Source of the DNA: a virus
DNA: 58,961 nucleotides
Strand: one strand, 5' to 3'
Virus record (IMG/VR): IMGVR_UViG_3300046005_001450
Coordinates: 1-58,961 of that record
The translations under genes and the position numbers were made by a program. A model generated the notes under the pieces. The model was given only the letters and a program-made list of their open reading frames with translations, ran no database searches and was not told where the DNA came from. Of the stretch, positions 1-9,600 are shown piece by piece; the first letter of the stretch is position 1; every line of letters starts with the position of its first letter.

Positions 1-1
1 G

Positions 2-184
2 ATCTATAAAAAAGACATTACATTTAATGTTTTAGGTCCAGTTGGTGATGTAGTATCAGAATGGGTTGTTAAAGGTGCTTTTATCAAAACAGCAAACTTT
101 GACGATTACGATTGGTCGACATATACAGAAGCAGTTAATCTTACTATGACAATTGGTATGGATTATTGCATCTTAAATTACTAA
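2..184 (+). CDS. Tail tube protein, gp19-like (C-terminal end only)
   Basis: An open frame enters from the left edge and stops at 182-184, giving about 60 residues. The visible part reads like the C-terminus of the T4 gp19 tail tube family: a GPVGDVVSEWVVKGAFIK segment, then alternating beta-strand sequence, and the closing MDYCILNY that resembles the DY-x-LNF ending of gp19 homologues. The protein polymerises into the inner tube of the contractile tail. The position just upstream of the gp26-like and tape-measure genes fits. The start and most of the gene lie outside the window. Confidence 0.8.
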   Translation: MYKKDITFNVLGPVGDVVSEWVVKGAFIKTANFDDYDWSTYTEAVNLTMTIGMDYCILNY

Positions 185-185
185 C

Positions 186-446
186 ATGAATCAAATTCTT
201 AAACAACTAATTCAAGAATGTATTTCTGAAGCACTTGACGGAAACGTAGGTTCTGACGGAAATGTAGATCAACATAGAAATAGTGTTGATAACATGCAAC
301 GTGGTTTTGCCTATATGCTTGGTGAATTAGATGTATTAAAAGATTATAGTAAATTAACAGATAGAGAGAAATCTGAGTTTGTCTCAGGAATAAAAGGGTA
401 TATAGATCGCTATTTCTCAGATAGAACAGATGCTCCTAGAAATTAA
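186..446 (+). CDS. Small protein of unknown function (86 aa)
   Basis: Starts 1 base after the tail tube stop codon, so it is translationally coupled to it, and ends just before a strong terminator. It is hydrophilic, with a helical N-terminus (MNQILKQLIQECISEAL) and an acidic middle. No membrane segment, cysteine cluster or known motif is visible. Last gene of the tail-tube transcription unit. A tail-assembly role is possible from position only; I do not recognise the family. Confidence 0.7.
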   Translation: MNQILKQLIQECISEALDGNVGSDGNVDQHRNSVDNMQRGFAYMLGELDVLKDYSKLTDREKSEFVSGIKGYIDRYFSDRTDAPRN

Positions 447-451
447 ATAAA

Positions 452-480
452 AAACCCGATAGAAATATCGGGTTTCTTTT
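452..480 (+). terminator. Rho-independent terminator
   Basis: Perfect 10-bp stem AAACCCGATA / TATCGGGTTT (452-461 with 466-475), GAAA tetraloop, then CTTTT. It ends the tail-tube unit and separates it from the gp26-like gene. Confidence 0.9.
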
Positions 481-494
481 ACAAAAAACATAGT

Positions 495-508
495 TTCATT
501 ATATTTAT
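495..508 (+). promoter_or_regulatory. Candidate late-type promoter (TATATTTAT, no -33 box)
   Basis: TTCATTATATTTAT lies in an otherwise gene-free gap after a terminator, 24 bases before the gp26-like start. The TATATTTA core matches the stronger promoters of the window, but the TTTG-type box is not at the expected spacing. The motif recurs before other virion and lysis genes. Confidence 0.45.
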
Positions 509-531
509 ATATATAAAATTAAAATAAGTTT

Positions 532-1287
532 ATGACAGATTTAAAAATTCCAACGGAAACGGTTACATTACCATCAAAAGGTCTTGTTTACCCTGAAACA
601 TCGTTGTTAGCTAAGGGAGAAATCGAAATGCGCTACATGAGTGCACGAGATGAAGATATCTTAACTAACATTAACTTCATTAAGCAGGGAACTGCTATTG
701 ATAAATTACTAAAATCACTTATAGTAACACCAATTGATATTGATGAGTTGGTTACAGGTGATAAAAACGCAGTTTTATTTGCTGCTCGTATCTTGGGATA
801 TGGTAAAGAATATTCATTCAAATTTAGAAACGAATCAACAGGTAACGATGATGAATATTCCTTAGATTTAACTACATTAGATGAAAAACCTTTAGACGAA
901 AATATATTCGAAAAAGGTAAAAACGAATTTGAATTTCAATTACCTAAATCAAATAATACCGTAACATTTAAGTTACTAACAGGCAAAGACGATAAAGCAA
1001 TTGACGCAGAACTTAAAGGACTTCAAAAAATTGACCCAAATGGCTCATTCGAGAATACTACGCGTTTAAAGCGCATGATAATCGCAGTTAACGGCAAGAC
1101 TGACCTAGTATCGATTGTAGATTTCGTAGATAATTACTTACTAGCACCAGATTCACGAGCATTAAAAAAATATTATAACGAGATATCCCCAGATATTGAA
1201 ACTACAATAACTTTAAACAAAGATGGCTACGTTCAGGAGGGCGTAACTATCCCTATTGGGATTAGCTTTTTTTGGCCTGACGCCTAA
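532..1287 (+). CDS. gp26-like baseplate hub / tail assembly protein
   Basis: 251 aa. The N-terminus (VTLPSKGLVYPE, then EIEMRYMSARDEDIL) is typical of the T4 gp26-type baseplate protein family (Pfam T4_baseplate). In T4 this protein takes part in baseplate hub assembly. Residues ~40-110 are helical and ~120-150 beta-rich. The start follows a promoter-like motif and the GTTT-ATG context. It lies directly upstream of the tape measure, where many phages have a tail assembly chaperone pair. Its last codons contain a run of seven T residues that overlaps the next frame (see the frameshift site), so a longer form is likely. Family call is fairly secure; chaperone role is inferred. Confidence 0.75.
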   Translation: MTDLKIPTETVTLPSKGLVYPETSLLAKGEIEMRYMSARDEDILTNINFIKQGTAIDKLLKSLIVTPIDIDELVTGDKNAVLFAARILGYGKEYSFKFRNESTGNDDEYSLDLTTLDEKPLDENIFEKGKNEFEFQLPKSNNTVTFKLLTGKDDKAIDAELKGLQKIDPNGSFENTTRLKRMIIAVNGKTDLVSIVDFVDNYLLAPDSRALKKYYNEISPDIETTITLNKDGYVQEGVTIPIGISFFWPDA

Positions 1288-1534
1288 ATATCGAGAATAT
1301 CTATTTTCTAGAATACATGAAATTGTATTTTACGGAAATGGAGGATACGATTGGAATACAGTTTACAATTTGCCTATTTCGCATCGTGATTTTATATATC
1401 ATAAAATTAGAGAACATTTTGAAAAACAAAATGCTGATGCTGAAAAACAACAAAAATCTATGAAATCAGCTTCATCAACAACTGTCAAACCTCCAATGAA
1501 CCCAACCTACACAGCAAAAGCCCCACGAAAGTAG
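1256..1534 (+). CDS. Downstream tail-assembly frame, probably made by frameshifting
   Basis: Open frame overlapping the gp26-like gene by 32 bases. Its only possible start near the 5' end is a TTG without a ribosome site, so I favour expression as an extension of the upstream protein through the T7 run. The encoded segment (LTPKYREYLFSRIHEIVFYG, then YNLPISHRDFIYHKIREHFEKQ) resembles the short proteins beside gp26 in T4-like phages (gp51-like or second chaperone frame), with a Lys/Ser/Pro-rich tail. Its stop codon lies inside a terminator hairpin. Alternative: independent translation from TTG. Confidence 0.55.
   Translation: MGLAFFGLTPKYREYLFSRIHEIVFYGNGGYDWNTVYNLPISHRDFIYHKIREHFEKQNADAEKQQKSMKSASSTTVKPPMNPTYTAKAPRK
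1267..1273 (+). other. Candidate programmed ribosomal frameshift site (T7)
   Basis: Seven consecutive T residues are read as TTT TTT T in the gp26-like frame, 12 bases before its stop codon. The following open frame (to 1534) is in the +1 (equivalently -2) frame and has no ATG before about codon 70. P-site tRNA-Phe on 1270-1272 can re-pair perfectly at 1271-1273. The product would be a C-terminally extended gp26-like protein of about 335 residues. Confidence 0.6.
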
Positions 1535-1544
1535 GGCTTTTCAT
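1516..1544 (+). terminator. Rho-independent terminator
   Basis: AAAAGCCC (1516-1523) pairs with GGGCTTTT (1534-1541) around a short inner stem closed by GAAA. The stop codon of the frameshift frame (TAG, 1532-1534) is inside it. The 3' arm supplies the T run. Confidence 0.75.
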
Positions 1545-1550
1545 ATTTAT
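1542..1550 (+). promoter_or_regulatory. Candidate late-type promoter (CATATTTAT)
   Basis: CATATTTAT immediately follows the terminator and lies 18 bases before the tape-measure start. Same core as the motif at 495-508, again without a TTTG box at the usual distance. Confidence 0.35.
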
Positions 1551-1567
1551 CTATATAATACACTACT

Positions 1568-3880
1568 ATGGCTAACAATCCTAACGATCCAGATTTTCAA
1601 AAAAATAATGAAGAACTAAATAGATTTAATGATTCCTTAAAAGAATCTATAGATTTATCGAGATCTTTGTCTAGAAATATTAAATCTGTTACGGATGAGC
1701 TTAAACTTTCTAAAGGAGCTAATAGTGAACTTTATAATGATTTAGGTAGATATAATGATGCTTTATCTAAAACCATTGGTTTATCTAAAAAATTAACTGA
1801 TGGACGATTAAAAGTAAAAGATGTAGAAAAATCTATTGCTAATATTGGGCAGACTTATGCCGATTATATGGCTCGAAACAATAAGTCATTTGAAGCAAGA
1901 GGTAGATTTACTTTAAGACAAAAAGACCTTCAAGAAGAACTTCTTAAATTAGAAGATAAAGAAATTAATAGAAGACTTAGAATTGGAGAAGCTGATGCTA
2001 AAATTGATGATTTACGACAACAACTAGCTGCTACTGAAGTCGCCCGCAGAAACACTAGAGAAACTGCTGATAGAGCCCTACAAACTCAAGCGATTCGAGA
2101 TATTAAAGCAAAAATTAAATATCAAGAAGATAATATAAAGATTTTAGAAAAAGATCAAAATCAAGAAGCAAAAATTACTGCTCAAAAACAACAAACTTTA
2201 GATAAAGTTGAAGATATAATAAAATCTCATAAAGGACTCCAAAAACAATATGAAGATGAAATAAAAAAACATGAAATTCTTCTTAAACTAGCAAAAGAAC
2301 AAGATACAGTAACTAATAGAATAAGTAACACATATAAAGACATATCAAAATTACTTAGCCCATTTACTGCAATATTTGCGTTTATTAAACAAATGGCGTT
2401 TGCCATATCTGATCAAACAGTAAAAATACAAAGAGGTTTAGTTAAAACTTATGATGAAGCACTTGTTATAAGACAAGAATTTAATGCTATTGCTGTTGCT
2501 TCTGGAGATATAGCAGTTACTACTGGAAGAATGGTTGCTGCTAATGCTGAGTTAGGAAAGCAATTAGGATACAACACCCAGTTTAGTGAAGACATGAACA
2601 CTGAGTTCATTAAGTTAACTAAAACACTTGGAATTAGTAATGAATCTGCTGGAGGATTAGCAAAACTTACTAAGATATCTGGACAAGAATTTAAAGATGT
2701 TAAAAACATCATTTATCAAACTACCCAACAACTCTCAGTTCAAAATGGACTTCAACAAGATCAAGTAGAAGTTATGGATGAAGTTGGTAAAATATCTGGT
2801 CAAACATTAGCAATGTTTAAAGGTAATGTACCTGCCCTAACAGAAGCTGTTGTTCAAGCTAGATTATTAGGTACTACTTTAGAAAGCGCTAAAAAATCCG
2901 CATCTGCTTTACTTGATTTTGAATCATCTATTGAAAATGAATTACAAGCCGAATTAATTACAGGAAGACAATTTAATTTAGAACGTGCTCGTGCTGCTGC
3001 TTTAACTGGAGATTTAACAACAGAAATGAAAGAGTTAGCAAATCAAGGAATTGATTTTAATAACTACTCTAACATGAACGTTATTGCTCAACAGAAGATA
3101 GCGGATATGATGGGTAAAACTACAGATGAACTTACCGATCAGCTATTAAAACAACAATATTTGGGCATGTCACATGAACAAATTGTTTCTATGAGTGGTG
3201 AGGAAGTAGCTAAAAAAGTAGAAGCATTAAATGCTCAAGAACAATTTAATCTTGCTATGGAAAAAATGCAGGATATTGTTACAAGCTTAGTAGGAGGTCC
3301 TTTAGGACAGTTAGTTGAAGCAATGGCTAGTGCACTTTCAAGTGCTGGAGGTTTATATGGTATGATGTTAGCTATTGCTGGGGTATCACTAGGGAAAACA
3401 CTAGCAACTTTAGCAACCTTAGCAATTGAATTAGAATTATCAGCTGCTGGCGCTATTGCTACTGCTTCTGCTATATCTTTTGGTCTTGCTGCTGTTGGTA
3501 TAGTAGCGGGAATTGCTGCTATGATGGGGGCATTTGACGATGCTAAAACTGATGCCACTCAACCTACATCTGCTGGAGATATGTATTCTGCTAAAGGTAA
3601 AACTATAATATCACCTAAAGAAGGTGGTTTATTTTCATTAAGCGATAATGATGAATTTGCTGCTGCTCCAGGATTAGGAGATATGATTAATAGACCAAAA
3701 CAACAAACCGCGGTTGTTCAAGATAATTCTGCCTTATTAAATGAATTAAAAGATTTAAACAAAAACACATTAATTACTAATCAACTTGTACAGCAAAGCA
3801 ATAATAAAAAATCTGACATATATATGGGACCAGATAAAGTAGGGACCTCATTGCTTAAAAGTAATTATAGCTTAGCTTAA
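1568..3880 (+). CDS. Tail tape measure protein
   Basis: 770 aa. This protein sets tail length and is threaded through the tube. Residues 1-~240 are almost continuous charged coiled-coil sequence rich in Lys, Glu, Gln and Asn. The middle is helical with alternating Ala/Gly. Residues ~593-655 form a long hydrophobic Ala/Gly/Leu stretch able to insert into a membrane, as in many tape measures. The C-terminus (SDIYMGPDKVGTSLLKSNYS) resembles the end of other phage tape measures. Position after the chaperone-like frames and before baseplate genes supports the call. The exact T4 counterpart (gp29) cannot be shown from sequence alone. Confidence 0.8.
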   Translation: MANNPNDPDFQKNNEELNRFNDSLKESIDLSRSLSRNIKSVTDELKLSKGANSELYNDLGRYNDALSKTIGLSKKLTDGRLKVKDVEKSIANIGQTYADYMARNNKSFEARGRFTLRQKDLQEELLKLEDKEINRRLRIGEADAKIDDLRQQLAATEVARRNTRETADRALQTQAIRDIKAKIKYQEDNIKILEKDQNQEAKITAQKQQTLDKVEDIIKSHKGLQKQYEDEIKKHEILLKLAKEQDTVTNRISNTYKDISKLLSPFTAIFAFIKQMAFAISDQTVKIQRGLVKTYDEALVIRQEFNAIAVASGDIAVTTGRMVAANAELGKQLGYNTQFSEDMNTEFIKLTKTLGISNESAGGLAKLTKISGQEFKDVKNIIYQTTQQLSVQNGLQQDQVEVMDEVGKISGQTLAMFKGNVPALTEAVVQARLLGTTLESAKKSASALLDFESSIENELQAELITGRQFNLERARAAALTGDLTTEMKELANQGIDFNNYSNMNVIAQQKIADMMGKTTDELTDQLLKQQYLGMSHEQIVSMSGEEVAKKVEALNAQEQFNLAMEKMQDIVTSLVGGPLGQLVEAMASALSSAGGLYGMMLAIAGVSLGKTLATLATLAIELELSAAGAIATASAISFGLAAVGIVAGIAAMMGAFDDAKTDATQPTSAGDMYSAKGKTIISPKEGGLFSLSDNDEFAAAPGLGDMINRPKQQTAVVQDNSALLNELKDLNKNTLITNQLVQQSNNKKSDIYMGPDKVGTSLLKSNYSLA

Positions 3881-3883
3881 TTT

Positions 3884-3892
3884 AATATTTAT
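3884..3892 (+). promoter_or_regulatory. Candidate late-type promoter (AATATTTAT)
   Basis: AATATTTAT in the short gap after the tape measure, 24 bases before the next ATG. Weak evidence; it shares the core found before other late genes. Confidence 0.3.
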
Positions 3893-3916
3893 AATAAACA
3901 TTAAAACATAAATAAT

Positions 3917-4210
3917 ATGCCAACATCATTAGTAACCTTACTACAAAATCCAACATCGTACACTAATGCAGTACCTAAATGGAATGGAGGGGCAGTACCA
4001 CCAACGTTTCAACCAAACGTTAACCCAAATCCTCCAGGGTCTCGCCATGATCAATATTCAGTAAATGGAAACCCACCTATTCAAGTAATAGCAGGTGGAT
4101 TTGTACCATTTATACCAACACCATCACGTTTAGAAGAAGCCGATCCGTTAAATACGGCACCCTACAGAAACGCACCTGGACTTAAATACGTAGATTTCCC
4201 ACACCCTTAA
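3917..4210 (+). CDS. Proline-rich small virion-module protein (97 aa)
   Basis: Compact protein very rich in Pro, Asn and Gly (for example PPTFQPNVNPNPPG and FVPFIPTPSR), without predicted helices, membrane segments or cysteines. Such low-complexity extended composition is common in small baseplate or adaptor proteins. It is followed after 9 bases by a large baseplate gene. I do not recognise the family; a structural role is inferred only from position. Confidence 0.6.
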   Translation: MPTSLVTLLQNPTSYTNAVPKWNGGAVPPTFQPNVNPNPPGSRHDQYSVNGNPPIQVIAGGFVPFIPTPSRLEEADPLNTAPYRNAPGLKYVDFPHP

Positions 4211-4219
4211 TACTTAATA

Positions 4220-6289
4220 ATGGGTATATTCCAACAGGCTTCATTAACAAATCTAAGGAATTTAAGATACGGACGTGATACAATAGGTGGTGGTGATAGT
4301 GGAGCTCCATATATTACTACTGCTATTCCACCTGCTTTAGACCAACAAGCCGATCCTAACGACGCTGTAGGAATTGACGGTGGTTTAATTAGAGGAGGTT
4401 TTACAGGAGCAACAAATGCTTCTCAAAAAGATTTCATTCGTATTGGTAAATTCTTAAAAGATGCACCACAAGGTCCATTGTTTGTAATCAAACAAGTTGG
4501 ACTACAGTTGTCTAATCCACAGTTGGAAGCACCTCTAGGCGCTGGAGCTATATTAAATAATGTATTACAAGGAAACTTTAGTACACTTTTTGGAGGTGGT
4601 GATAATTTTAACGCTAATATAGGGAATACTCGTATCTATAATGGTGGTATTAATACATTACTTCAAGTTCCACTTAATGCTTTTGGAGGTCATATAACAA
4701 GACATGGTTTGTTGCCGATTCAATCCGATGATGCCAAATATGAAAATGTTGCCTTTAATAACAATCAAGAAGATCAAGGAGCTAACAATAGATTAGTTAG
4801 ATTAAAAGCTAAATTAGTAAAAAACCCGGATGCCAATATAGCTTCATACATTAGTGGTCCTGGTTCTATTGATGGTATAGGAATTACTACTATCCCATAT
4901 ATTTACAAAACATTAAGTAATCCTCAATATCTACCTTTAACTAAACCTCTTGAAATTTCACAAGATGGTTTTACTAACAACGCTGTAGATGAGAATGAAG
5001 ATTATTTATATGTACGCCCTGCTTTAAATCCAAACTATTATAATGCTCAAGGAGTATCATTACAATACTTATACAATTCTGAAGCTTTAATAGAATATAG
5101 TAATAATATTCTTCCTCCTTCTGAAGATCTAACAAATACTCTAGCTCAAAGTAATCAAATTGATCAAAATGCTATTAATTACGGGGCTGCCAAAACATAC
5201 TCAATATTACAAAGTGCTATTGATAGACAGACAAATAAAAATCAAATAGGAACAACATATTTTGAAAAAAATATAGGTACCACAGTTGGAGTAAGTCAAA
5301 TTAATAAGGCTAATCAAGCTAGTACACCTATTCGCTTTAATATAACTGGGAGATCTAAATATAAAAATTTAGATTTAAAAACATTTAATATAGATTCTCG
5401 CTTGGGTTTAAGCCAAGCTGATGGTTATAAAGATGAGGTTAATTTAACCCCACTATACTATGCTTCAGACGCTCCGGGCTCATCATATATTAAAATACCA
5501 GGAAACGCAAGACCTACTAGAGTAAGAGATTTAATCAAATTTAGAATTGAAGCAGTCGATAACGACTCTCCAACAAATAGTGTCTGGATGATCTTTCGTT
5601 CGTACCTTAAGGATATTACAGATAGTCCAAATCCGTCTTGGGGTACAGTTAATTATATAGGACGTGGAGAACCTTTTTATATTTACAAAGGATTTGAACG
5701 AAATATTTCATTTACTCTTCAAGTAGCGGCAATGTCTGAGGAAGAATTAAGACCAATGTGGCAAAAATTAAATTATCTATATTCAAATACAATGCCTGAT
5801 TATAGTAATAATATAATGAGAGCCCCATATATGCGATTAACATTAGGTGATTATATGTTCAGACAACCAGGAATAATTAAAAATTTAACATATTCTATAG
5901 GTAACGATTCACCTTGGGAGATAGCAATTGATGAACCAGAAAGTGGTGGAGATTTATATGAATTACCACACGTAATGACTATAACAATGACATTTGCTCC
6001 GGTACATGACTTCGTTCCTCGCAAATTTCCAACAATTTTAAATACAGTACCAGGTTCAGACGGAAAACCAGTAGCAGATTGGAAAAATCTACCAGCATTT
6101 ATGGGTGATAGACAAAGTAATCAAAATAAATGGTTAACAGATATATTTGGAAGTGATAATAAAATACCAGTGGGAGAAAATTCACCAGGAGTCCGCCCTG
6201 TATCAGTATTACCTACGCCTCAATTAGCCCCCGTAACGGGAGGTGCAACTATAAACGATATTGTTGCTCCCCTTAATATACCACAATAA
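4220..6289 (+). CDS. Baseplate / tail-tube junction structural protein
   Basis: 689 aa. The N-terminal half is Asn/Gly-rich and beta-like. Residues ~430-620 hold the recognisable part: a strand-rich domain with EEELRPMWQKLNYLYSN, then PYMRLTLGDYMFRQPG, then SPWEI and ELPHVMTITMTFAPVHDFVP. That succession is typical of tube-like baseplate proteins of contractile tails, which share the gp19/gp48/gp54 fold. It probably sits where the baseplate joins the tube. Its stop overlaps the next start by 1 base (TAATG), so the gp53-like protein is coupled. The exact T4 counterpart is uncertain. Confidence 0.6.
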   Translation: MGIFQQASLTNLRNLRYGRDTIGGGDSGAPYITTAIPPALDQQADPNDAVGIDGGLIRGGFTGATNASQKDFIRIGKFLKDAPQGPLFVIKQVGLQLSNPQLEAPLGAGAILNNVLQGNFSTLFGGGDNFNANIGNTRIYNGGINTLLQVPLNAFGGHITRHGLLPIQSDDAKYENVAFNNNQEDQGANNRLVRLKAKLVKNPDANIASYISGPGSIDGIGITTIPYIYKTLSNPQYLPLTKPLEISQDGFTNNAVDENEDYLYVRPALNPNYYNAQGVSLQYLYNSEALIEYSNNILPPSEDLTNTLAQSNQIDQNAINYGAAKTYSILQSAIDRQTNKNQIGTTYFEKNIGTTVGVSQINKANQASTPIRFNITGRSKYKNLDLKTFNIDSRLGLSQADGYKDEVNLTPLYYASDAPGSSYIKIPGNARPTRVRDLIKFRIEAVDNDSPTNSVWMIFRSYLKDITDSPNPSWGTVNYIGRGEPFYIYKGFERNISFTLQVAAMSEEELRPMWQKLNYLYSNTMPDYSNNIMRAPYMRLTLGDYMFRQPGIIKNLTYSIGNDSPWEIAIDEPESGGDLYELPHVMTITMTFAPVHDFVPRKFPTILNTVPGSDGKPVADWKNLPAFMGDRQSNQNKWLTDIFGSDNKIPVGENSPGVRPVSVLPTPQLAPVTGGATINDIVAPLNIPQ

Positions 6290-6600
6290 TGATATACAAT
6301 AACGCAGACATATTAACAACAACTATTGATTCCCCATTCGGTGCGGGAAAACAATACTATAAAGCTAAACAATTTCCTATCATACCACCAACGGCTAATG
6401 ATTTATATGTTGTTACTGTAGAAGGGGATAGATTAGATTTATTAGCTTATACTTACTATCAAGATGCTTCATTATGGTGGGTTATATCTGCTATAAATAA
6501 TAATTGCACATTAGGATCTATGTTTCCTGTGCCTGGAACACAATTACGCATACCTACGGATATAAATAATGTTTTAACTATATTCGGAAATATTAATTAA
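6289..6600 (+). CDS. Baseplate wedge protein, gp53-like
   Basis: 103 aa. Carries the compact LysM-like pattern of the T4 gp53 family: VEGDRLDLLAYTYYQDASLW (residues ~45-65), then WWVISAINN and a closing PGTQLRIP. In T4, gp53 bridges wedge subunits of the baseplate. The length is shorter than T4 gp53 (about 196 aa), as is usual in distant relatives. Translation is coupled to the preceding baseplate gene through a 1-base overlap. Confidence 0.75.
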   Translation: MIYNNADILTTTIDSPFGAGKQYYKAKQFPIIPPTANDLYVVTVEGDRLDLLAYTYYQDASLWWVISAINNNCTLGSMFPVPGTQLRIPTDINNVLTIFGNIN

Positions 6601-6610
6601 ATAAAATGTT

Positions 6611-9600
6611 ATGTCAATATTTAGAGAAACCTTCCCTACATTTATTCAAAACGAATTAAAACGAAGACAAGATGGGATGGCTGCTAGAACTCCCGCTTTT
6701 CTCCACCAATTAAATTCTCGCTCAGCTTGGGTAAGAATGACTTCAGGAGTTAATACTAGAGATAGTAAAGGGGGTATAACCAATGAACTAGCAAAAAACT
6801 ATGTTTTACAAGGTGGAACCTTAAATCATTCTACAAAAGAAACTAAAGATGGTATTGTAGATGTTTTTACTCAAAAAAATGGTTTAGGAAATGCATCAAA
6901 TGCCTATAGTAACAGATCTCAAGGAGGCAATTTAAACAGAACTGGTATTAGACCTATGCCGGGTATTACTAATGTAGCTATACAATCAAAGGGAGCATAC
7001 GGTTCACTTCAAGAAGCAACAGTAACATTTAATTGTTGGGATATTAAACAATTAGAAGAATTAGAACTTCTTTATATGCGTCCGGGATATACTGTACTTT
7101 TAGAATTTGGTTGGGATTTTGCTAAAATAAATGGTTATACTCCTAGCTATGATATATTAAATAAAAGCGATCTAAAATTAAATGATGCTTTTGCTCAAAT
7201 TTATGAATTAATTGATCAAAGTGGAGGAACATACGATGCCTTATTAGGGTATGTTAAAAATTATAATTGGGCTGCTAGAGATGATGGTGGATACGATTGT
7301 ACTACTTCTATTATATCACTAGGTGAAGTATTAGAATCACTTAAATGTAATTGGGTACCTGGAGAAACAATAGCATTTGATAGCTCTAACAAAGGAATAC
7401 TTCAAATACCAGGAGCTCCTTCTAATATAAATGTTGTTCAATCTTATGAAAAAGGAATTATTCCCGGATTAATCCAAGAATTATGGAACTATGCTTATAG
7501 AAGATCAGACAGATTATCAACAACTATAACTGACAGATCAGGAGACTATTATTATCTTTATAGACAAGATATTAGAGAGAATAAGGGTGATAGAGGAGGA
7601 TTAGTTAAAAACCTAGGACAAAACGATCCTAAAGCAGAAATATATATAACATTAGGTAGTTTTTGTGATTTACTTAGTACGTATGTGTTTACTAAAGGAG
7701 CTAGTAATCAACCACTTTCTGAGTTAGTAACTTATGAAACTGACTATAAATCTAAAAATTATATAAAATACGATAAGAAAAATAGCACTAACTCTCCTGA
7801 ATCATTATTTAATCCTCAAAAACCAATTAATGCATATGCTAAATCTCTTAAATGTATAGCTAGTCCTTTAGCTCTATCAACTAATCTAGGAGTATGCTAT
7901 GTTAGAAATGACAATTGGAATAACCTCTCAATTCAAGCACCTACATCACCTACACCACCTGCAAGAATAACACCTTCTAGAGATATCCAGAATGCCGTTT
8001 TTAATACCAATTTTTCTACATTAAAAAATTCTGTGCTGCCTGCAGTAGTTGAACGAATTGGTTCTAAAATGACTAGAACAGGAGATACAACATTAGGTTC
8101 TACATTTGGAGGTGGATTTGACCTTACAAATACAAAACAATATAAATATGATGGTAATTTAAAAGATGACATAACAACACTAGCTACGGATTTAGGAAAT
8201 GCTTTAGTTGGATTTACATTTCCTAGTGGAGTTCCTGAACTTGAATTTTGGAATGGAACCCGATTTTCTTCCCCTAACACAAATCCTGGATCGGGTACTG
8301 TTAATCTTTTAGATTACTTTGGAAATGTTAATAAATTATATGATCAACTATTTCGCTATGATTATGATCCCGCCCCTCCAGGGAAACCAGATATATATGA
8401 ACAAAATATTGTAGGATTTAATGAAGACCCGTTTGAAGATGGAGCTGTTTCAACTACTGATAAAACTCAAAAACAATGGTCTAAACAAGAAGTAATTGAT
8501 CTTCTTAAAACATCTCTTTCTAGTATTCCTATACAAGGAGCATTACAACAAAGTCTTATAAATCAAATCCCTGTAGTAGCAGATCAAGTTGCTAACGCAG
8601 CTTCAAATGTATCATCTAAAAGTGCTTTACCTTTTTTAGAAGATAATAATGGTGATACAAAACAATTAGGATATATTTCAAATATATATGTTAATTTAAA
8701 CTACTTATATGAACATGCAATTTCTAAAAATGTTGCTTCTAGTGATCCTCAAAATAAAAATACTATATCTATAAGGGATTATATTCAAGGAGTTATGAGA
8801 GATGTTCAAAATAGTTTAGGAAATATAAATAATTTTGATATTCAAGTAGATAATCGAAATGCTATAGGTAGAATTATTGATATTAATTTTACTGGAAGTA
8901 CAAAAGAAAAATTATTTCTTCTTCAAATGCATAATCTTAATTCTGTAGTTAGAGATTATAAATTTTCATCTAAAATATTTCCTGAAATGGGTTCTATTAT
9001 AGCTATATCTGCTCAAGATCCTGAAGGTATAGGAAAATTAGGATACGATAATGCTACTTTAGTTGCATGGAATGAAGGGATATCAGATAGATTAATACCT
9101 AAAAAGAATTTTAATTCAACTATAGAGTTAAAAAAAGATCCTAATAAACCTGATAGTCCTGCTACATTTCTTTTACCTTTTTTAACTAAGATATATAATT
9201 ATTTTCAATATATAAATGGTTCTAGTACTTTAAATAGCACAAATGATAATTTTAATTATGCTTATGGTGGGTTAGATTTTGCTTATAGAGACTTTTTAGC
9301 TAGTTTAGATAGATTTGATCCACAAAACCGTTTTAGAACTATTATACCAACAGAATTAACTATTACTTTAGATGGTATTGGTGGTATAATTATAGGAAAT
9401 TTATTTAAAATTAATCAAGACATTATACCTAAAGGATACAAAAACATAGGTAACCGAGAAATTGCATATATTGTAACTAGACTAGGACACCAACTCTCAG
9501 GAAATGACTGGACCACAGAATTAAGTGCTTATCCTGTTGTATTTGAAAATGCCACAGGAATAAAGGTTTGGAAACAATGGGATAATAACCAATATCCAGG

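Noticed and set aside
1256-1534. Independent gene starting at TTG 1256
   Set aside because: No ribosome site, no ATG, and a T7 run in the overlap make a frameshift product more likely; still listed as a frame.
3235-3558. Reverse-strand open frames, here opposite the tape measure and elsewhere opposite groEL, the hub and others
   Set aside because: They are antisense shadows of well-supported genes, have low-complexity Ala/Ser content, and no promoter or start context.
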